Source: Symbiodinium natans
Taxonomy: Eukaryota; Sar; Dinophyceae; Suessiales; Symbiodiniaceae
Direction of reading: 5' to 3'
Assembly (NCBI GenBank): GCA_905221605.1
Contig: CAJNDS010000935.1
Coordinates: 225,001-289,000, forward strand
DNA: 64,000 bases
Shown here: one piece after another, positions 1 to 10,656 of the stretch
Layout: the number at the start of each line of letters is the position of its first letter
Position numbering within the stretch: the stretch's first letter is position 1
Translations under genes and position numbers: made by a program
The notes under the pieces: generated by a model
Told to the model about the DNA's origin: nothing
What the model saw: only the letters and a program-made list of their open reading frames with translations
Databases searched by the model: none

Positions 1-900
1 AGGGTTTCGGCCCCAGACGTCTGGTTGGTGCTCTTATCCGCAGTGGGCCTGTTCCACTGCAGCCGTGCGGCTGTCTTAAAGCGTCCCTCGTTCAGTTCAG
101 ACAGCAACGGACGGGGGCTGGCCGCCCCGCGTGACCTCCAGAGTAAAAGCCGGGTGAGAGCCGGCTCCCGCTCAGGGCTTACCCGCAGCCGGAGAACGGG
201 GCTGCCAAACCTGGCCTCCCCAGCTCCACCTCAGGGAGTTAAAATGGTTTTTCGGGGGGGGGCGCCGGCAAAGTCTTTAAGTTCGTCTCGGTGGGACCTG
301 CTCACAACCCCTTTGTGTGACGGGGCCGGGGCGTGGAGCATCCTGGCAGCATCAAAACCCCGCGCGCTGTTGCGCCGGGATGTCCATGCAGAAGTGCGTG
401 GGCTGGCTGAGAGCCAGCGGAGCGCCTCTTTGCAACCACTCCCTCATACAGATGGGAGAGGAGCCACGAAAACGGCATGACATGTGCTCTATGAGCTGGT
501 CCACGACGAGCGAAGGGCAGCAGGTGCCATGTGCAGCAAGCCAACACCTTGCTCATGCGAGCCGACAATCCTTTTATATCGAGCTGTCGCTGCAGCCCAT
601 TTTTGTTTTGTAAAAGACCCGAACATGTCATTTTTTCTTTCTTGTTTGAAAAATATTGTTAACTTCCATTCTGACTGACAAGATGGCACGCATGAATTTG
701 AAAATGAACAAGTTTCAGACTGGTTTTGCAGCAAAAAAATCTTGTTTTTCATGTTGGCCGTGGTGTTTTTGCATGCTGTTTTTGGAGATGTGGAATTGTT
801 GTTTTTCAAGCCAGACTAGTTTGGTTGATTTAGTTGGAAAAAAGTTAGTAAGGCTCATCTTGTTTTCAAATTTTTACCCTGCAGGGGGAGGGTCCGGGGC
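1..900. other. Repeat-free leading segment, no confident gene
   Basis: This stretch lacks the TTTAGGG motif that fills the rest of the window. Positions 1-480 are GC-rich and hold a plus-strand open frame (25-480) rich in Arg, Ser and Gly without any recognisable motif. Positions 600-870 are T-rich. Overlapping frames on both strands are open, as expected by chance in GC-rich DNA. I see no splice signals or domain to support a gene here. Confidence 0.3.
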
Positions 901-1060
901 GGGCCGGGAAGGGGTCGGGGGGGGGGGGGGGGTCGGTTTGGGGGGCCAGCGGGGGGGGGGGGGGGGGAGAGCGGGCAGAGGGGGGGGGGGGGGGGGGGTG
1001 TTGTTGGTACCGGGGGCGGGGGGTGTTGGTGGCGCCGGCGCGGGGTGCTTGGGTTTAGGG
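900..1060. repeat. G-homopolymer-rich low-complexity tract
   Basis: Several runs of 10-18 G separated by short spacers. Both strands give open frames of pure Gly/Arg or Pro composition, which are artefacts of base composition. The tract runs into a short degenerate TTTAGGG stretch near 1048. Confidence 0.8.
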
Positions 1061-1330
1061 TTTGAACCTTGACACTCAAAGGTTGACCGCCTGGCGCGCA
1101 CGGCTGTGTGCTCATCTTGCCAAGGCGTTCGGCAGCCACAGCTTTACCTGGGCTGCACGTGGCGTGTGGTCAGGTCGCTCGCTGAACGCTCGGACGGCTT
1201 CGGGCTCTCACGTGGGGTAGCGAGCCCTCAGCCGGACTTTAGGCTTTAGGCTTTAGGGTTTAGGGTTTAGGGTTAAAGGAAACAGAAGGGGTTGACTATC
1301 GTGGGCAGGGTTTGCAGCCATGGCCTCTCT

Positions 1331-1414
1331 CTCTTCTTCTTCTTCTTCTTCTTCTTCTTCTTCTTCTTCTGCCTCTACGGGGCTTGAAGGGAGTGACCTC
1401 TCTCTCTCTCTCTT

Positions 1415-1449
<35 letters not shown>

Positions 1450-1465
1450 CTCTCGCTCTCTCGAA
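1331..1465. repeat. TTC and TC microsatellites
   Basis: A (TTC)n run at about 1331-1369 is followed by a (TC)n run at about 1400-1465. The open frames here (poly-Ser, Glu/Arg repeats) are compositional. Confidence 0.9.
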
Positions 1466-1765
1466 AGTCCAATACCCCTTCATGAAGGAATATACCTTAA
1501 ATGGCAAAGGGATCCTTGATATAAGTTAAGGTATATTGCTCTTTTCAGGGGCTCTTTAGGTCTCTCTCTCTCTCTCTCTTAACCTGTCGGCCTGGCAAGC
1601 ACCTCGATGGCCCACGCCCATGCAAAGTTTAGGGTCGAGGGTTTTGGGGGTTATAAGCCCAAATCCTGAAGTCAGCCTTACCAAGGACTACTTCTCACCC
1701 CACTTAGAAGTACCCGTGAACCTCCAAGTAGGGCCTGAACCCCCGCGCAACGCAAGACCCTAAAC

Positions 1766-1849
1766 CCTCCAATGCCCCTCCTCCATCGCTGCATCCTCTT
1801 TCGCTTCGGCTTTCTCATCAGATGCGGCAGGCGGCGCCTCTATGGCAAC
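1766..1849 (-). CDS. Predicted internal exon, acidic Ala/Glu-rich segment
   Basis: On the minus strand an acceptor CCCAG precedes 28 complete codons, beginning VAIEAPPAASDEKAEAKED, that end at a donor reading GTTTAGGG. The exon is 84 nt, phase 0-0. The composition (Ala, Glu, Lys) is protein-like and suggests a flexible acidic linker. A (TTTAGGG)13 array lies upstream in the minus sense at 1899-1990 and a CCCTAAA unit forms the donor. The function is unknown. It is probably the most 3' visible exon of the minus-strand gene covering 1.7-12.3 kb. Confidence 0.5.
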
Positions 1850-1898
1850 CTGGGCTAGGGGTTGAGGAAGCAAGCTGCCATAAAGCAGGAAAACCACG

Positions 1899-1990
1899 GT
1901 TTAGGGTTTAGGGTTTAGGGTTTAGGGTTTAGGGTTTAGGGTTTAGGGTTTAGGGTTTAGGGTTTAGGGTTTAGGGTTTAGGGTTTAGGG
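1899..1990. repeat. TTTAGGG array, about 13 units
   Basis: Perfect 7-bp telomere-type repeats. The array lies just upstream, in the minus sense, of the predicted exon at 1766-1849, so it would form the 3' end of that exon's upstream intron. It is followed by GTAGTTGCATGGTCCC, the terminus of a foldback family seen again near 18.16, 18.31, 23.33 and 49.74 kb. Confidence 0.95.
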
Positions 1991-3298
1991 GTAGTTGCAT
2001 GGTCCCCTATCATGGGCTTAACCCGGCATTCGCTGCGGTGAAGGGATGCTCAGCCTTCCGAATCTTCCCGGGCAGCCCGCTGCGGCCGGGTCGAGGAATT
2101 GGGGGTGGCTTCAGGAACTCATGCTAAGTTTGGGGGGGGGGGGTTAAGAACTGTTTACATAAGGTTTTATGTGGGTTTAAAAGTCTAAGAACTGTTAAAT
2201 ATAGTCTACGGGGCTTTGGAAACGAAGGGTGTCCAAACCATCTATGTACACCCGACAATCGACCCCAAAATGAAACCCTACGCCCTAGAGTCCTAAAGAA
2301 GCTTACCCAGAAGCCTGGACATAACAAGTGAAACACAGGGCTTGACCCTAAGAAAAGGTGTGTCTGCAGAAGTTGACGGACTCCAAAGGGAAGGGTCTAG
2401 GGTTTAGGGCTCAGGGTTTCGGATTGGTACCTCAACCTTAAACCCAAACCCTACACCCTAAACCCTAAACCCCAAACCCTAGCCCTAAACCCCAAGGCCC
2501 TAAGGGCCCTTCATGGTACGCTGAGCTGAGAGCGAAGACGAGACGGCGCAGCGAAGACACTGTGAGGAGTTGGCTCTCGATGGCGGCCCCCCTCCCGCGA
2601 CGAAAAAAGTCTAACTGTGAACCCCTTAAGGCTCGGACTTGTTTCGGGTTTTCGAGTTGGGCGCTTAAGGTTTAGGGTTTTTCGTTATTTTGTTTGCGGT
2701 ATTCTTGCTCTTTTTGTGTTCCACTAAAACCTTAAACTGCAAGATCTACACCCTAAACCCGAAACCCTACAAGTCGGATCAGCGCATGGCAACTGTGAAG
2801 ACTGATGGATCAAGAGCGGCAGCTACCTAATATAGGGGCCTGAATAATTAGAATAGGGTTTTGGGGGGTTAATATAGTATTGTTATAATTAAAGGGACGA
2901 TACGGGAATATACTATTTGTAATTCTTCCGACTCCTATTTTGCTTCTGCAAACTCGACGGTTCCGCAAAGCGCGCTTCAGACAGAACGTTTAGGGCCCTA
3001 AGCCCTAAGCACTAAACCCTAAGCCCTCAACCCTGGACCCGGACTCGGACCTACGTTACAGAACCTGTTTGGCGCGTGCAGTCGCAACCTCACAATGAGG
3101 CCAAGACAAGATGCCCTCTTTCCGTGCTTTTTGGGGCCTCATTGCCTTACTTTCAGGTGCGCGGTGATTAAGGTGGGTGGGGAGGGGGGGAGGGGGGGGG
3201 GGGGGGATGCTTCAAAATATACGACTTGTTTGGAGAATGTGCCGCTTTATATCTTCTTGGGTTACAATGTTATGTTCTATTCCAGTACTTGAAGTCAC

Positions 3299-3300
<2 letters not shown>
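1990..3300. other. Degenerate telomere-like repeats and unassigned sequence
   Basis: Mixed CCCTAAA/TTTAGGG units (for example 2395-2490 and 2990-3030) alternate with unique sequence. A GC-rich island at 2500-2660 is open on the plus strand and flanked by CCCTAAA-type and TTTAGGG-type units, like the exon islands, but I could not choose a strand or splice sites. Poly-G lies at 3180-3206. Confidence 0.5.

Positions 3301-3346
<46 letters not shown>
3297..3346. repeat. CAT trinucleotide microsatellite
   Basis: About 16 tandem ATC/CAT units. The poly-Ile open frame across it is an artefact. The sequence after it (3350-3560) is AT-rich and unassigned. Confidence 0.9.
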
Positions 3347-3349
<3 letters not shown>

Positions 3350-3625
3350 CACAATATGAATACATAAGTATGTAAATACTTATGAAGGCAAATATTCATA
3401 CATACATATATGTTTTACATTGCGCGGTATTCCATTATAGTACGTACCTAGTAATACAAAAGAAGGCAATGAGAACAATCACAAAGGAACACTAAGCTGC
3501 TACAAAATTAGTATGATGTATCCGCTAGCAGCGGGACATGCAATCCACCTGCGACGTGTGGAATTGATCAGCACGGTCATGAGGAGCTGGACCTTTGCAA
3601 AGTCCAGGAAAGGTTTAGGTTGGCA

Positions 3626-3677
3626 ATAGGGTTTAGGGTTTAGGGTTTAGGGTTTAGGGTTTAGGGTTTAGGGTTTG
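3626..3677. repeat. TTTAGGG array, about 7 units
   Basis: Perfect 7-bp units on the plus strand, inside the inferred intron between the exon candidates at 1.8 and 4.2 kb. Confidence 0.9.
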
Positions 3678-4105
3678 GGGCTCAGCACTCTCCCAAGCAT
3701 TGCGAGAAGACATAAAACTACAAAAACAAAAGGGTGAACGAACAACCACTAGAACTCTGCAAAGTTAGTCACACGAAGCTGAACGACGGCTGAAGATGCT
3801 TCAAAGGGCTCAAGGTCGGTTGGGTCACGAGAGACGTCATTCGAGGGTTATCTAGTTCATGGCTGGGATAGTATTAAGAATTTAAAAATATTTTCCTTCG
3901 TGGGTTTAAGTACCCCTAAAAATGTAAAATGTTACCCAACTATGACAAAGTTGTGGGGTTGGGGGGTACAAGGGTTGAAAAATGAGCGTCAAACTGCCGC
4001 AACATGACCCTTCCCTCGCCCCTGCGTCTGCAAATCCTATACCCTGAAATCCGATGCCACTTTCCGGATACCCTAAACCGTTAACCCTCAACCCTCAACC
4101 CTCAA

Positions 4106-4326
4106 CCCTAAAACCCTAAAACCCTAAAACCCTAAACCCTAAACCCTAAACCCTAAACCCTAAACCCTAAACCGGATCACATCTTCTGGCTGGTCACGAG
4201 CTGTTGGGCCACTGCAGGGTCGGAACACCACCTCGTAGTGGAGCTGGGCTTGGTGTAGGGTTTAGGGTTTAGGGTTTAGGGTTTAGGGTTTAGGGTTTAG
4301 GGTTTAGGGTTTAGGGTTTAGGGTTT
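4106..4326. repeat. Inverted CCCTAAA / TTTAGGG pair flanking an exon island
   Basis: CCCTAAA units run to 4173 and TTTAGGG units run from 4256 to 4326, facing each other across an 82-bp open island (exon at 4173-4243). The two arms are inverted repeats. On the minus strand the left arm supplies the donor GTTTAGGG and the right arm ends 12 bp before the acceptor. Confidence 0.85.
4173..4243 (-). CDS. Predicted internal exon between telomere-like arms
   Basis: Minus-strand acceptor CCCAG, then 71 nt coding LHYEVVFRPCSGPTARDQPE plus four residues, then donor GTTTAGGG. An alternative acceptor five bases upstream (CCAAG) would add Gln and make the phase match the preceding exon at 5484-5570 (1 + 2 nt). 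The function is not recognised. The mix of aromatic, hydrophobic and charged residues is typical of a globular domain. Confidence 0.55.
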
Positions 4327-5221
4327 TGCCGTATGGAGGATCTGTTAGGCAAAAAAAAGTTTAGCGTTTAGGGTTTCGGATTTGGGGTCTAGGGATTAGG
4401 GTCTATGGTCTGGGGTTTAGGGTCTAGGGTTTAAGGTGTAGCGTTAGGCGCTTTAGGGTCAAGGGTCTAGGGCTTGGTTTAAGATTTAGGGATTGGTGGT
4501 TTGGGTTTTGGGCATGTACGGTTTGGGGTTTGGAGGCTCACAACTTGCAGCTCAGCCCCCAAGTTCGTTTTCTTCTGCTCGGACCAGCGCCAGTTCACGG
4601 AATGATCCGGAACAACTCATTGCGCACTTACATGGGATGTCATGATACCCCCATAACCCCAGAATGTCCTCCATCCCGGTAGCACGGCCCTAAACCGTAA
4701 ACCGTAGACCGTAGAACGTAGTCCGTAGACCGTAAACCGTAAACAGTAGACCGTAGACCGTAAACTCTGTATCCGGGTTGCTGATGCGCATTGCATATGG
4801 GCCAAAGGACCATCTTAGCACTGATGCCATCCTCTCGCCGAAAACAAACCCCAAAAAGTGGACCGTTTTGGAGGGTTTCGGGGTTTAGGTTCATTTAGGG
4901 CTTAGGGTTTCGGGTGCCGAAGCAACTTGCTGGTTCCCCCTCCCCCCCCCTTGCCATCTTCAACCGAAGCCCTGCCCCCTAAGCCCTTGAACCCTACACC
5001 CGAAGCACGAACACCGTAGACCCCTCCACCCAAAGACCCGAAGTCCCTAAACTCCTCACCCCCTCACCCCCAAAACCCCCAAACATCTAAACCTGTAAAC
5101 CCCTGAACCTCCAGAACCCTAATCTCCTAAACCCCTTACCCCCCGGAACCCTAAACTTCAAAACCGTTTTGTCAAAACCTCTTACCCGGCACCCTTAACC
5201 TCTAAGCGATATGGGAGGACC

Positions 5222-5326
5222 TGAGACTCGACCCAAGAGTAACCTAGCAATGAACAGGGTAACCTTCTTGGTTTTCAGGGGGCTGAAAAAGGGAACCAAC
5301 ACCCTAAAAATGGGGCCTACTCGGTG
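5222..5326. mobile_element. Foldback element, family IIb (diverged copy)
   Basis: It begins with a CGACCCAAGAGTAACCTAG-type terminus and ends in GGGGCCTACTCGG. Better copies are at 12357-12475, 30008-30106 and 46036-46168. There is no coding capacity. The ends are inverted repeats, so it is MITE- or introner-like. Confidence 0.55.
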
Positions 5327-5332
5327 TAACCC

Positions 5333-5484
5333 TAAACCCTAAACCCTAAACCCTAGACCCTAGACCCTAGACCCTAGACCCTAGACCCTAGACCCTAGAC
5401 CCTAGACCCTAAACCCTAAACCCTAAACCCTAAACCCTAAACCCTAAACCCTAAACCCTAGCCCTAAACCCTAAACCCTAAACC
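5333..5484. repeat. CCCTAAA array with a homogenised CCCTAGA block
   Basis: CCCTAAA units enclose a block of about eight CCCTAGA units (roughly 5353-5405), then CCCTAAA resumes. Block-wise spread of a variant shows local unit amplification. The right edge forms the splice donor of the minus exon at 5484-5570. Confidence 0.85.
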
Positions 5485-5570
5485 CCAGGAGAAGACCTGG
5501 GCCCGGGACTCCGCAACGGACGCCAACACTTCCAGCTCGGTCGGCGTGGCAGCAAAGCGCGGGGTTCGGC
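5484..5570 (-). CDS. Predicted internal exon
   Basis: Minus-strand acceptor ACAAG, 87 nt open in frame (two bases, 28 codons, one base), donor GTTTAGGG. The peptide includes RFAATPTELEVLASVAESRA, which would form an amphipathic helix. A degenerate TTTAGGG array starts 10 bp upstream (minus sense) at 5581. The plus strand is also open but lacks a GT donor. The product is unknown. Confidence 0.5.
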
Positions 5571-5580
5571 CTTGTCGTCG

Positions 5581-6360
5581 GATTTAGGGTTTAGGGCTAG
5601 GGTTTAGGGTTTAGGGTTACGGTTTAGGGTTAGGGTTTAGGGTTTAGGGGTTATGGTTTAGGATTTAGGGTTTAGGGTGAGGGTTGAGGGTTGAGGGTTG
5701 AGGGTCGAGGGTTGAGGGTTTAGGTGTTAGGGTTTATAGGGCTTAGGGCTGGAGCTGAGGTTTTGGGGTTTGGGGTTTTAACGGGGGGCTTTAGGAGTCC
5801 TGACTCCTACACAGCGCCTTGCAAACTGTAAACAAAGTTGGGGTTGAATGAGGAAATTGGTGTTTCTGAAAGCCTTCAACTTTTTGGCTTGGGGCTTGGG
5901 GCTTGAACCCTAAAACCCCTAAAGCCCTAAACCCCAAAACTGCAGAGCTCTTGGAGTGTCATCAATATTTTTAAAAGGCTTCTAGGTCAAAGGGATGTCG
6001 TCAGGGCTTTGAGAGCTCTGGGGGTTTTAGACTTTCGCGGCTTTTGGCTTGCTGAGCTTCGAGGTCCCTGGGCTGTTAGAACCCTGAAGCTAAACCCTCA
6101 ACCCTAAACCCTCCCTAAACTCTAAACTCTAAACCCTAAACCCTAAACCCGAAACCCTAAACCCTAAACCCCCCCCAGCCCCCGAAAAACAAACAAAAAC
6201 AAACCCGATGCCGGGCACCAGGCCCTTCTGGAGTGTCTCGGCCTGGTGGGAGGTAAACCCCAAACCAAACCGAAATTCCAAAGCCTTGGGGCTCTACTGG
6301 ATTGGACTTTACTTCATATTGTTATTTATTTTGTTTGTGTTTTCTATTTTTTTTCTTTGG
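5581..6360. other. Degenerate telomere-like intron sequence
   Basis: TTTAGGG units drift into GGTTGAGGG and related variants to about 5790. Unique AT/GC-mixed sequence follows, then CCCTAAA variants at 6090-6175. A poly-G run occupies about 6358-6380. No gene was found. Confidence 0.5.
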
Positions 6361-6469
6361 GGGGGGGGGGGGGGGGGGGGGCTCGGGCTTTAGCAATGAA
6401 GGCTTTAGGGGGCCTTGGGCTAAGAGGAGTTCGCGTGAACCCTCCCTCCCCCCCCCCCCCGGAACCTAG

Positions 6470-6560
6470 CCCAAAGAGCCGATACGCCCTCATGAAGGAA
6501 TATGCATTGGTTAGAGGGATCCTTCTGTATACTTCCTAATTTATATATGGTCACTCCTCC
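6470..6560. mobile_element. Foldback element, family VI
   Basis: Contains CATGAAGGAATATGC followed by GGATCCTTCTGTATACTTCC, a pattern repeated near 1475-1560, 22615-22740, 27270-27320, 36835-36975 and 59810-59930 (ATACCC.TTCATGAAGGAATAT ... AAAGGGATCCTT.ATAT). It is short, non-coding and has inverted ends. Confidence 0.5.
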
Positions 6561-6839
6561 AGCTGGCCCTTATGTGACCACGTAGGGGTCCTGAAATTTG
6601 AGTTCCGGGTGTACTTTGGGGGCACTGTCCAGGCAGATATCTTGGGTCTCAAGGTCCGGCTCACTGGCGGAGATCCTTCGGGTAAAACAGGCGAAGCGCA
6701 GCATCCAAGACCCTGAACCTGCAGGGTTTAGGGGTTATAGGGTTCAAGGTCGACTACTCCTAAACTTTCACCCCCGCCCTCCCGCCCCCGCCACAGGAAA
6801 TTGGGCAGAACAGCCGCCCTAAAACCTGGAAGCCCTGAA

Positions 6840-7320
6840 ACCCTAAACCCTAAAGACTACTTACAACGGCTTGCTTAGAACTTACAAGTACCCATGAACC
6901 TCCTCCAGCAAAGCCCTGAAGCCTTAAAATGCTTAACCCCGAAATCCTAAACCCTGAACCCTCAACCCCAAACCGCAAGCCCTCAACCCTAAGCCCTAAA
7001 CCCCAAACCCTCAACCCTAAGCCCGAAACCCTAACAGCCAAACCCTATACCCTCAACCCCAAACTTCAACCCTCAACCACCATTTCCCAAGCCCTAAACC
7101 CCAACCCCCAAACCCTACACCCTGAACCCTAAGCCCTAAGCCCTAAACCCGAACCCCAAACCCGAACCCCAAACCCGAACCCCAAACCCTCAATCCCAAA
7201 CCCTGAACCCTACACCCTCAACTCCAAACTGAACCCTAAATCCCAAACCCTAAACCCCTAAACCCTAAACCCCAAACCCAAGCGCTAAACCCTAAGCCCT
7301 CAACCCCGCACCCCAGTAAA
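6840..7320. repeat. Long degenerate CCCTAAA-type array
   Basis: Units vary among CCCTAAA, CCCTGAA, CCCCAAA, CCCGAAC and CCCTCAA. Both strands give spurious Asn-Pro-Lys-rich or Gly-Leu-rich frames. It forms the 5' portion (minus sense) of the intron after the exon at 7322-7378. Confidence 0.85.
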
Positions 7321-7321
7321 C

Positions 7322-7378
7322 CCCAAGCTCCTGCACCGCTGGGCCTTGAGGTGCAAGCGACTCTGGACCAGTTCGTGC
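7322..7378 (-). CDS. Predicted internal exon, helical segment
   Basis: Minus-strand acceptor CTTTCAG six bases below the TTTAGGG array, 57 nt coding HELVQSRLHLKAQRCRSL with one leading and two trailing bases, donor GTTTAC. The leading base completes the codon left by the upstream exon at 7813-7982 (2 + 1), which supports a splice between them. It probably continues that exon's helical region. Confidence 0.55.
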
Positions 7379-7384
7379 CTGAAA

Positions 7385-7450
7385 GGGTTTAGGGTTTAGG
7401 GTTTAGGGTTTAGGGTTTAGGGTTTAGGGTTTAGGGTTTAGGGTTTAGGG
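7385..7450. repeat. TTTAGGG array, about 9 units
   Basis: Perfect units. In the minus sense this is the CCCTAAA tail of the intron that ends at the acceptor of the exon at 7322-7378. A poly-G run follows at 7461-7473. Confidence 0.9.
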
Positions 7451-7812
7451 AAGCCCGAGGGGGGGGGGGGGGTGTTTCTAACTGATGGTCCCTGTTCGGG
7501 CTTAGGGCTTAAGGCTTCATGGACTAGGGCTTGGCTTGGGGTTTTAGGGTTTAGGGTTTAGGGTTTAGGGTTTAGGGTTTAGGGTTTGGGGTTGTGCGCG
7601 CTTTTTGGTGCCGTGGTGTTTTGGGGTTTGGGGGCATGGGGGTTTGGCGATTTTGGGGTTTTAGGGACACAAGGTCATCTCTTGAAGGGCCCAAAGTATC
7701 AACCTGGGAAGCCTCTGCAGCCCTAAACCCGAAACCCGAAACCCGAAACCCGAAACCCTAAACCCTAAACCCTAAACCCCAAACCCCAAACCCTAAACCC
7801 TAAACCCTAAAC

Positions 7813-7982
7813 CCGAACTCACTCTCAGCGGACTTGAACAGCTGACGGAAGCGGTCGCCCTCTTGCTCGGCGCCATCAAGCTGGCGCCTCAAGGTCTCCG
7901 TCTCCTTCCAGTGGTTGGCCTCCTGGGTTGGAAGCGCTTGCGCCTTCTCACCCTTGACCTTGTCAAGCTCTCGTTCCATTTC
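7813..7982 (-). CDS. Predicted internal exon, coiled-coil segment
   Basis: Minus-strand acceptor CTTCCAG, then about 56 codons beginning EMERELDKVKGEKAQ and including LRRQLDGAEQEGDRFRQLF. The heptad-like spacing of Leu/Val among Glu, Lys and Arg indicates a coiled coil. Two donors are possible: GTGAGT at 7822 or GTTTAGGG at 7812. The second gives a phase that fits the next exon (7322-7378) and is preferred. The TTTAGGG-type array from 8047 lies upstream in the minus sense. Structural-protein families such as myosin-tail or kinesin-like coiled coils are possible but not distinguishable. Confidence 0.65.
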
Positions 7983-8339
7983 CTGGAAGTTGACTGCATG
8001 GCAAGGCTGTCCTAGTCCCAAGGCCAATTACTTTCCAGAAGAACTATTTAGGGCTTAGGGTTTAGGGTTTCGGGTTTAGGGTTTAGGGTTTAGGGTTTAG
8101 GGTTCGGGTTTAGGTTTAGGGTGTTAGGGTTCTGCTAAGCTACCAGTGTCAATGAGGCTACCTTGAACCCTGAGCGGGAGCTGATTTGGGGGTCGGAGAG
8201 CATCTGCACACTTGAACCCTGCGCCTCTGCCCTGCATGCTCTGCAAGCCTATAAACCCTGTCTACTTGTAAGCCCAAGCCCTGAACAGTTATTTTATGGT
8301 TTGAAGAAGGTTAATGCTGATGACTAATTCCTTACCCTA

Positions 8340-8455
8340 AAGTTGGGGGTACCCTATACTACACGATAATTCCGAAAAATTGGGGTGACATACCCTATGC
8401 TATACGATGATTCCGATGAAGGTATAGGAACCATTAAAGTTAAAACCTTTCTGCG
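8340..8455. mobile_element. Foldback-like element, family X
   Basis: GGGGGTACCCTATACTACACGATAATTCCG is followed by a second similar block ending in TATAGGAACCATT. Related segments (a line-type ATTGGGG...ACCCTACACTA...TATGAACC pattern) occur near 12680-12800, 46375-46500 and 50080-50190. Non-coding. Confidence 0.4.
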
Positions 8456-8724
8456 GTTCACTTAGTCAGACAAATCTTGTTTTAAGGTTCATGTAGTGTT
8501 GAAGGCAAGCTGCATGACTTCTGGCTTCACCCTGCTTGTGAAGCGCTGGTTCAGGGTGCTTCCGAAGCCTAAACTTCTCGACCATACCATCCTGTCCCTG
8601 AACCCTAAACCCTGAACCCTAAATCGTAAACCCTTAACCCTAAACCCTGAACCCTAAACCCTAAACCCTGAACCCTAAACCTAAATCCTATACCCTAAAG
8701 AAGCTGTTTAGGCCCCTGTATCAC

Positions 8725-8801
8725 TGCCATGACTCCCGGGAGATGCTTGGCCCTCCCCAGGTCTGCCAGGAGCGCGGCATGCTTGCCAAGAGGATGTTGA
8801 C
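8725..8801 (-). CDS. Predicted internal exon
   Basis: Minus-strand acceptor AAAGCAG, 77 nt (two leading bases, then 25 codons beginning QHPLGKHAALLADLGRAKHL), donor GTGATA. It ends on a whole codon and the next exon downstream (7813-7982) starts on one, so the two are phase-compatible. The TTTAGGG array at 8829-8914 lies just upstream in the minus sense. The plus strand is also open after CCCCAG, so strand is likely but not proven. Confidence 0.5.
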
Positions 8802-8828
8802 CTGCTTTAGATGGCGCAGTGAAGGGAG

Positions 8829-8914
8829 GGCTTAGGGTTTAGGGTTTAGGGTTTAGGGTTTAGGGTTTAGGGTTTAGGGTCTAGGGTTTAGGGTTTAGGG
8901 TTTAGGGTTTAGGC
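8829..8914. repeat. TTTAGGG array, about 12 units
   Basis: One CTAGGGT variant, otherwise perfect. It flanks the predicted exon at 8725-8801 on its 5' side (minus sense). Confidence 0.9.
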
Positions 8915-9339
8915 CTCAAGGGCACTCCATACAAGGGGACCCCATCAGAATTAGGAAGACGCATCTATGGAGTCCTGTCTGGTGGCTTCCGAGCTTGAGT
9001 GAGGGGTTTCTAGGTTCTGTTGGCGCTCCATACCCCACAAGCCCGGGGAGGGCGCACCCCCTGTTAGCCACAGGGACTTCTAGCCTGATTTCTACACCCT
9101 AGACCCGAAATCATGGCAAGAAGGCACTCAGCCCTGAAGACGCCAGAGCCTGAAGACCCTTGACCTTAAACCCAGAGCGGGGAGTGGGCAACCCTAAACC
9201 CTGAGCCGAAGCCCTAAATTTTAAACCCTGAACGTTATCATAGCCCTAAACCCGCCATGAAACCTTAACTAAACCCAGCATCCCTATACTCCAAAACCCA
9301 CCACAAACCACAGGGAAAGGATCTAAAACCTTGATTCTT

Positions 9340-9446
9340 GGCTGCACTCAGGAGGGTAGCTAAAAATTAGACTTTTAGCTGCCTTGTTAAGAAACCCAAT
9401 TAACCCAAAAAGGGTAAGGATCTAAAGTTACAGTAAAGTACCACAA
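9340..9446. mobile_element. Foldback element, family IV, copy 1
   Basis: GGTAGCTAAAAATTAGACTTTTAGCTGCC, then AGAAACCCAATTAACCC and GGATCTAAAGTTACAGT. The same order and spacing recurs at 29887-29993 with about 85-90% identity by eye. Non-coding, about 105 bp, flanked by unrelated sequence in the two places. Confidence 0.65.
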
Positions 9447-9654
9447 AGGATTGAACCCCGACCTTGCCATGAACCACAGCGGGCAGAGTACAGGCCTACT
9501 TTGCCCGAAAGCCTACAGCCTAGCGGTAAACCCTGAACCTGAGCCTCATACCCTAAGGCCATCTGGGACTTAGTTTCCCTAGATGACCCCCTAAAGGTTT
9601 TTATATGGGGAGCCCTAGAATACCAAGAACCACAGACCATGAACCCCAGGAGGC

Positions 9655-9740
9655 GGGGAGGGGGGGGGGGGGGGGGAGGGGGGGGGGGGGGGAGGGGGGG
9701 GGGGGGAGGGGGGGGGGGGGGGAGGGGGGTGAGGGGGGGA
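9655..9740. repeat. Poly-G tract interrupted by single A
   Basis: Runs of G broken by single A residues. Gly/Arg and Pro frames here are artefacts. Such tracts are frequent in this window and are assembly-risk sites. Confidence 0.9.
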
Positions 9741-10036
9741 ACCCGAAACCTAAAACCTAGACGGCGGGGGGCGGAGGGGGGTAACCCCCGAGCCAAAGCA
9801 GTTCGGCGTTTCTGTGAGTTAGGGTCTAGGCTTCATAAAGATTTTTGTATAATAGGGCTCCCCATATAAAACCTTTAAGGGGTCATCTAGGGAAACTAAG
9901 TCCCAAATCCCTTCCTCATGTCCCGAATGTGTGAAAGAAAGGGGGCATAAGGCATAAGGGAACGTACTAGACCTAGCAGAGTTGATATCCCTCTTATATT
10001 GACCCCTATACTCCCAATCCCAAGGGGGATATAGAC

Positions 10037-10160
10037 CCCCCCCAGCTCCCTGAGGTGTCCCACGTGTGGCTTGATCAGCGCGACGCCGGCTTGCACGTCA
10101 GCCTGGCTCAAATGATTCAAGGCCTTAAAGCAGTCGGAAAGGGGTTCCCAGGTAGGGTAC
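10037..10160 (-). CDS. Predicted internal exon, about 41 codons
   Basis: Minus-strand acceptor AATAAG, one leading base, then YPTWEPLSDCFKALNHLSQA and about 21 further residues, ending in a Gly run at a GTCTAT donor. The leading base fits the two bases left by the upstream exon at 10860-10941. Hydrophobic positions repeat every three to four residues, suggesting an alpha-helical domain (HEAT- or ARM-like at most). Identity unknown. Confidence 0.55.
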
Positions 10161-10656
10161 CTTATTAACGGCAACAGAAGAGGGAGTGGTACATGATAGA
10201 AAAGTACTGAGCCTGAAGCCTTTTTCCCCCAAAAAAATGAAAACCTAGTCCTTGGCACTTCCGCCCCTTCAATTAGAACACTCAAAAACCGGAACCTGCA
10301 TGCCCGCCCTCCAAAAAAAGCTGGGTTTAGGGTTGAGGTTTTGGGGTTCAGGGCTTTAAGGGTTGAGGGTCGAGGCCCTCCAAAAAGCGCCTGGGTCAGG
10401 CCGAACAGGTATCTGGGAAGAGTGGCTGCGAGCTTCCGCATTGAGAATCTTACGGTTTGTGGTTTAGGGTTCTCAAGCCCTAAGCCCTAAAACTCAAAAC
10501 CCAAGAACCCCTGAACTCTTATAAGCCCTGGCTGGTCTTGGGGCGCTTTAGGGTTGAATCGTTAGGAGCCTTGGAGTTGAGAAACACAACCTTACAAGCG
10601 CACAGATGTCCAACAAAAGCTTAAAAACCCTGCCATACATCCCATGATGCACCCGA

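Noticed and set aside
855-1139. Pro/Gly-rich ORFs near 0.9-1.1 kb
   Set aside because: Same homopolymer artefact. Only the segment after about 1060 is non-repetitive, and it has no clear splice sites.
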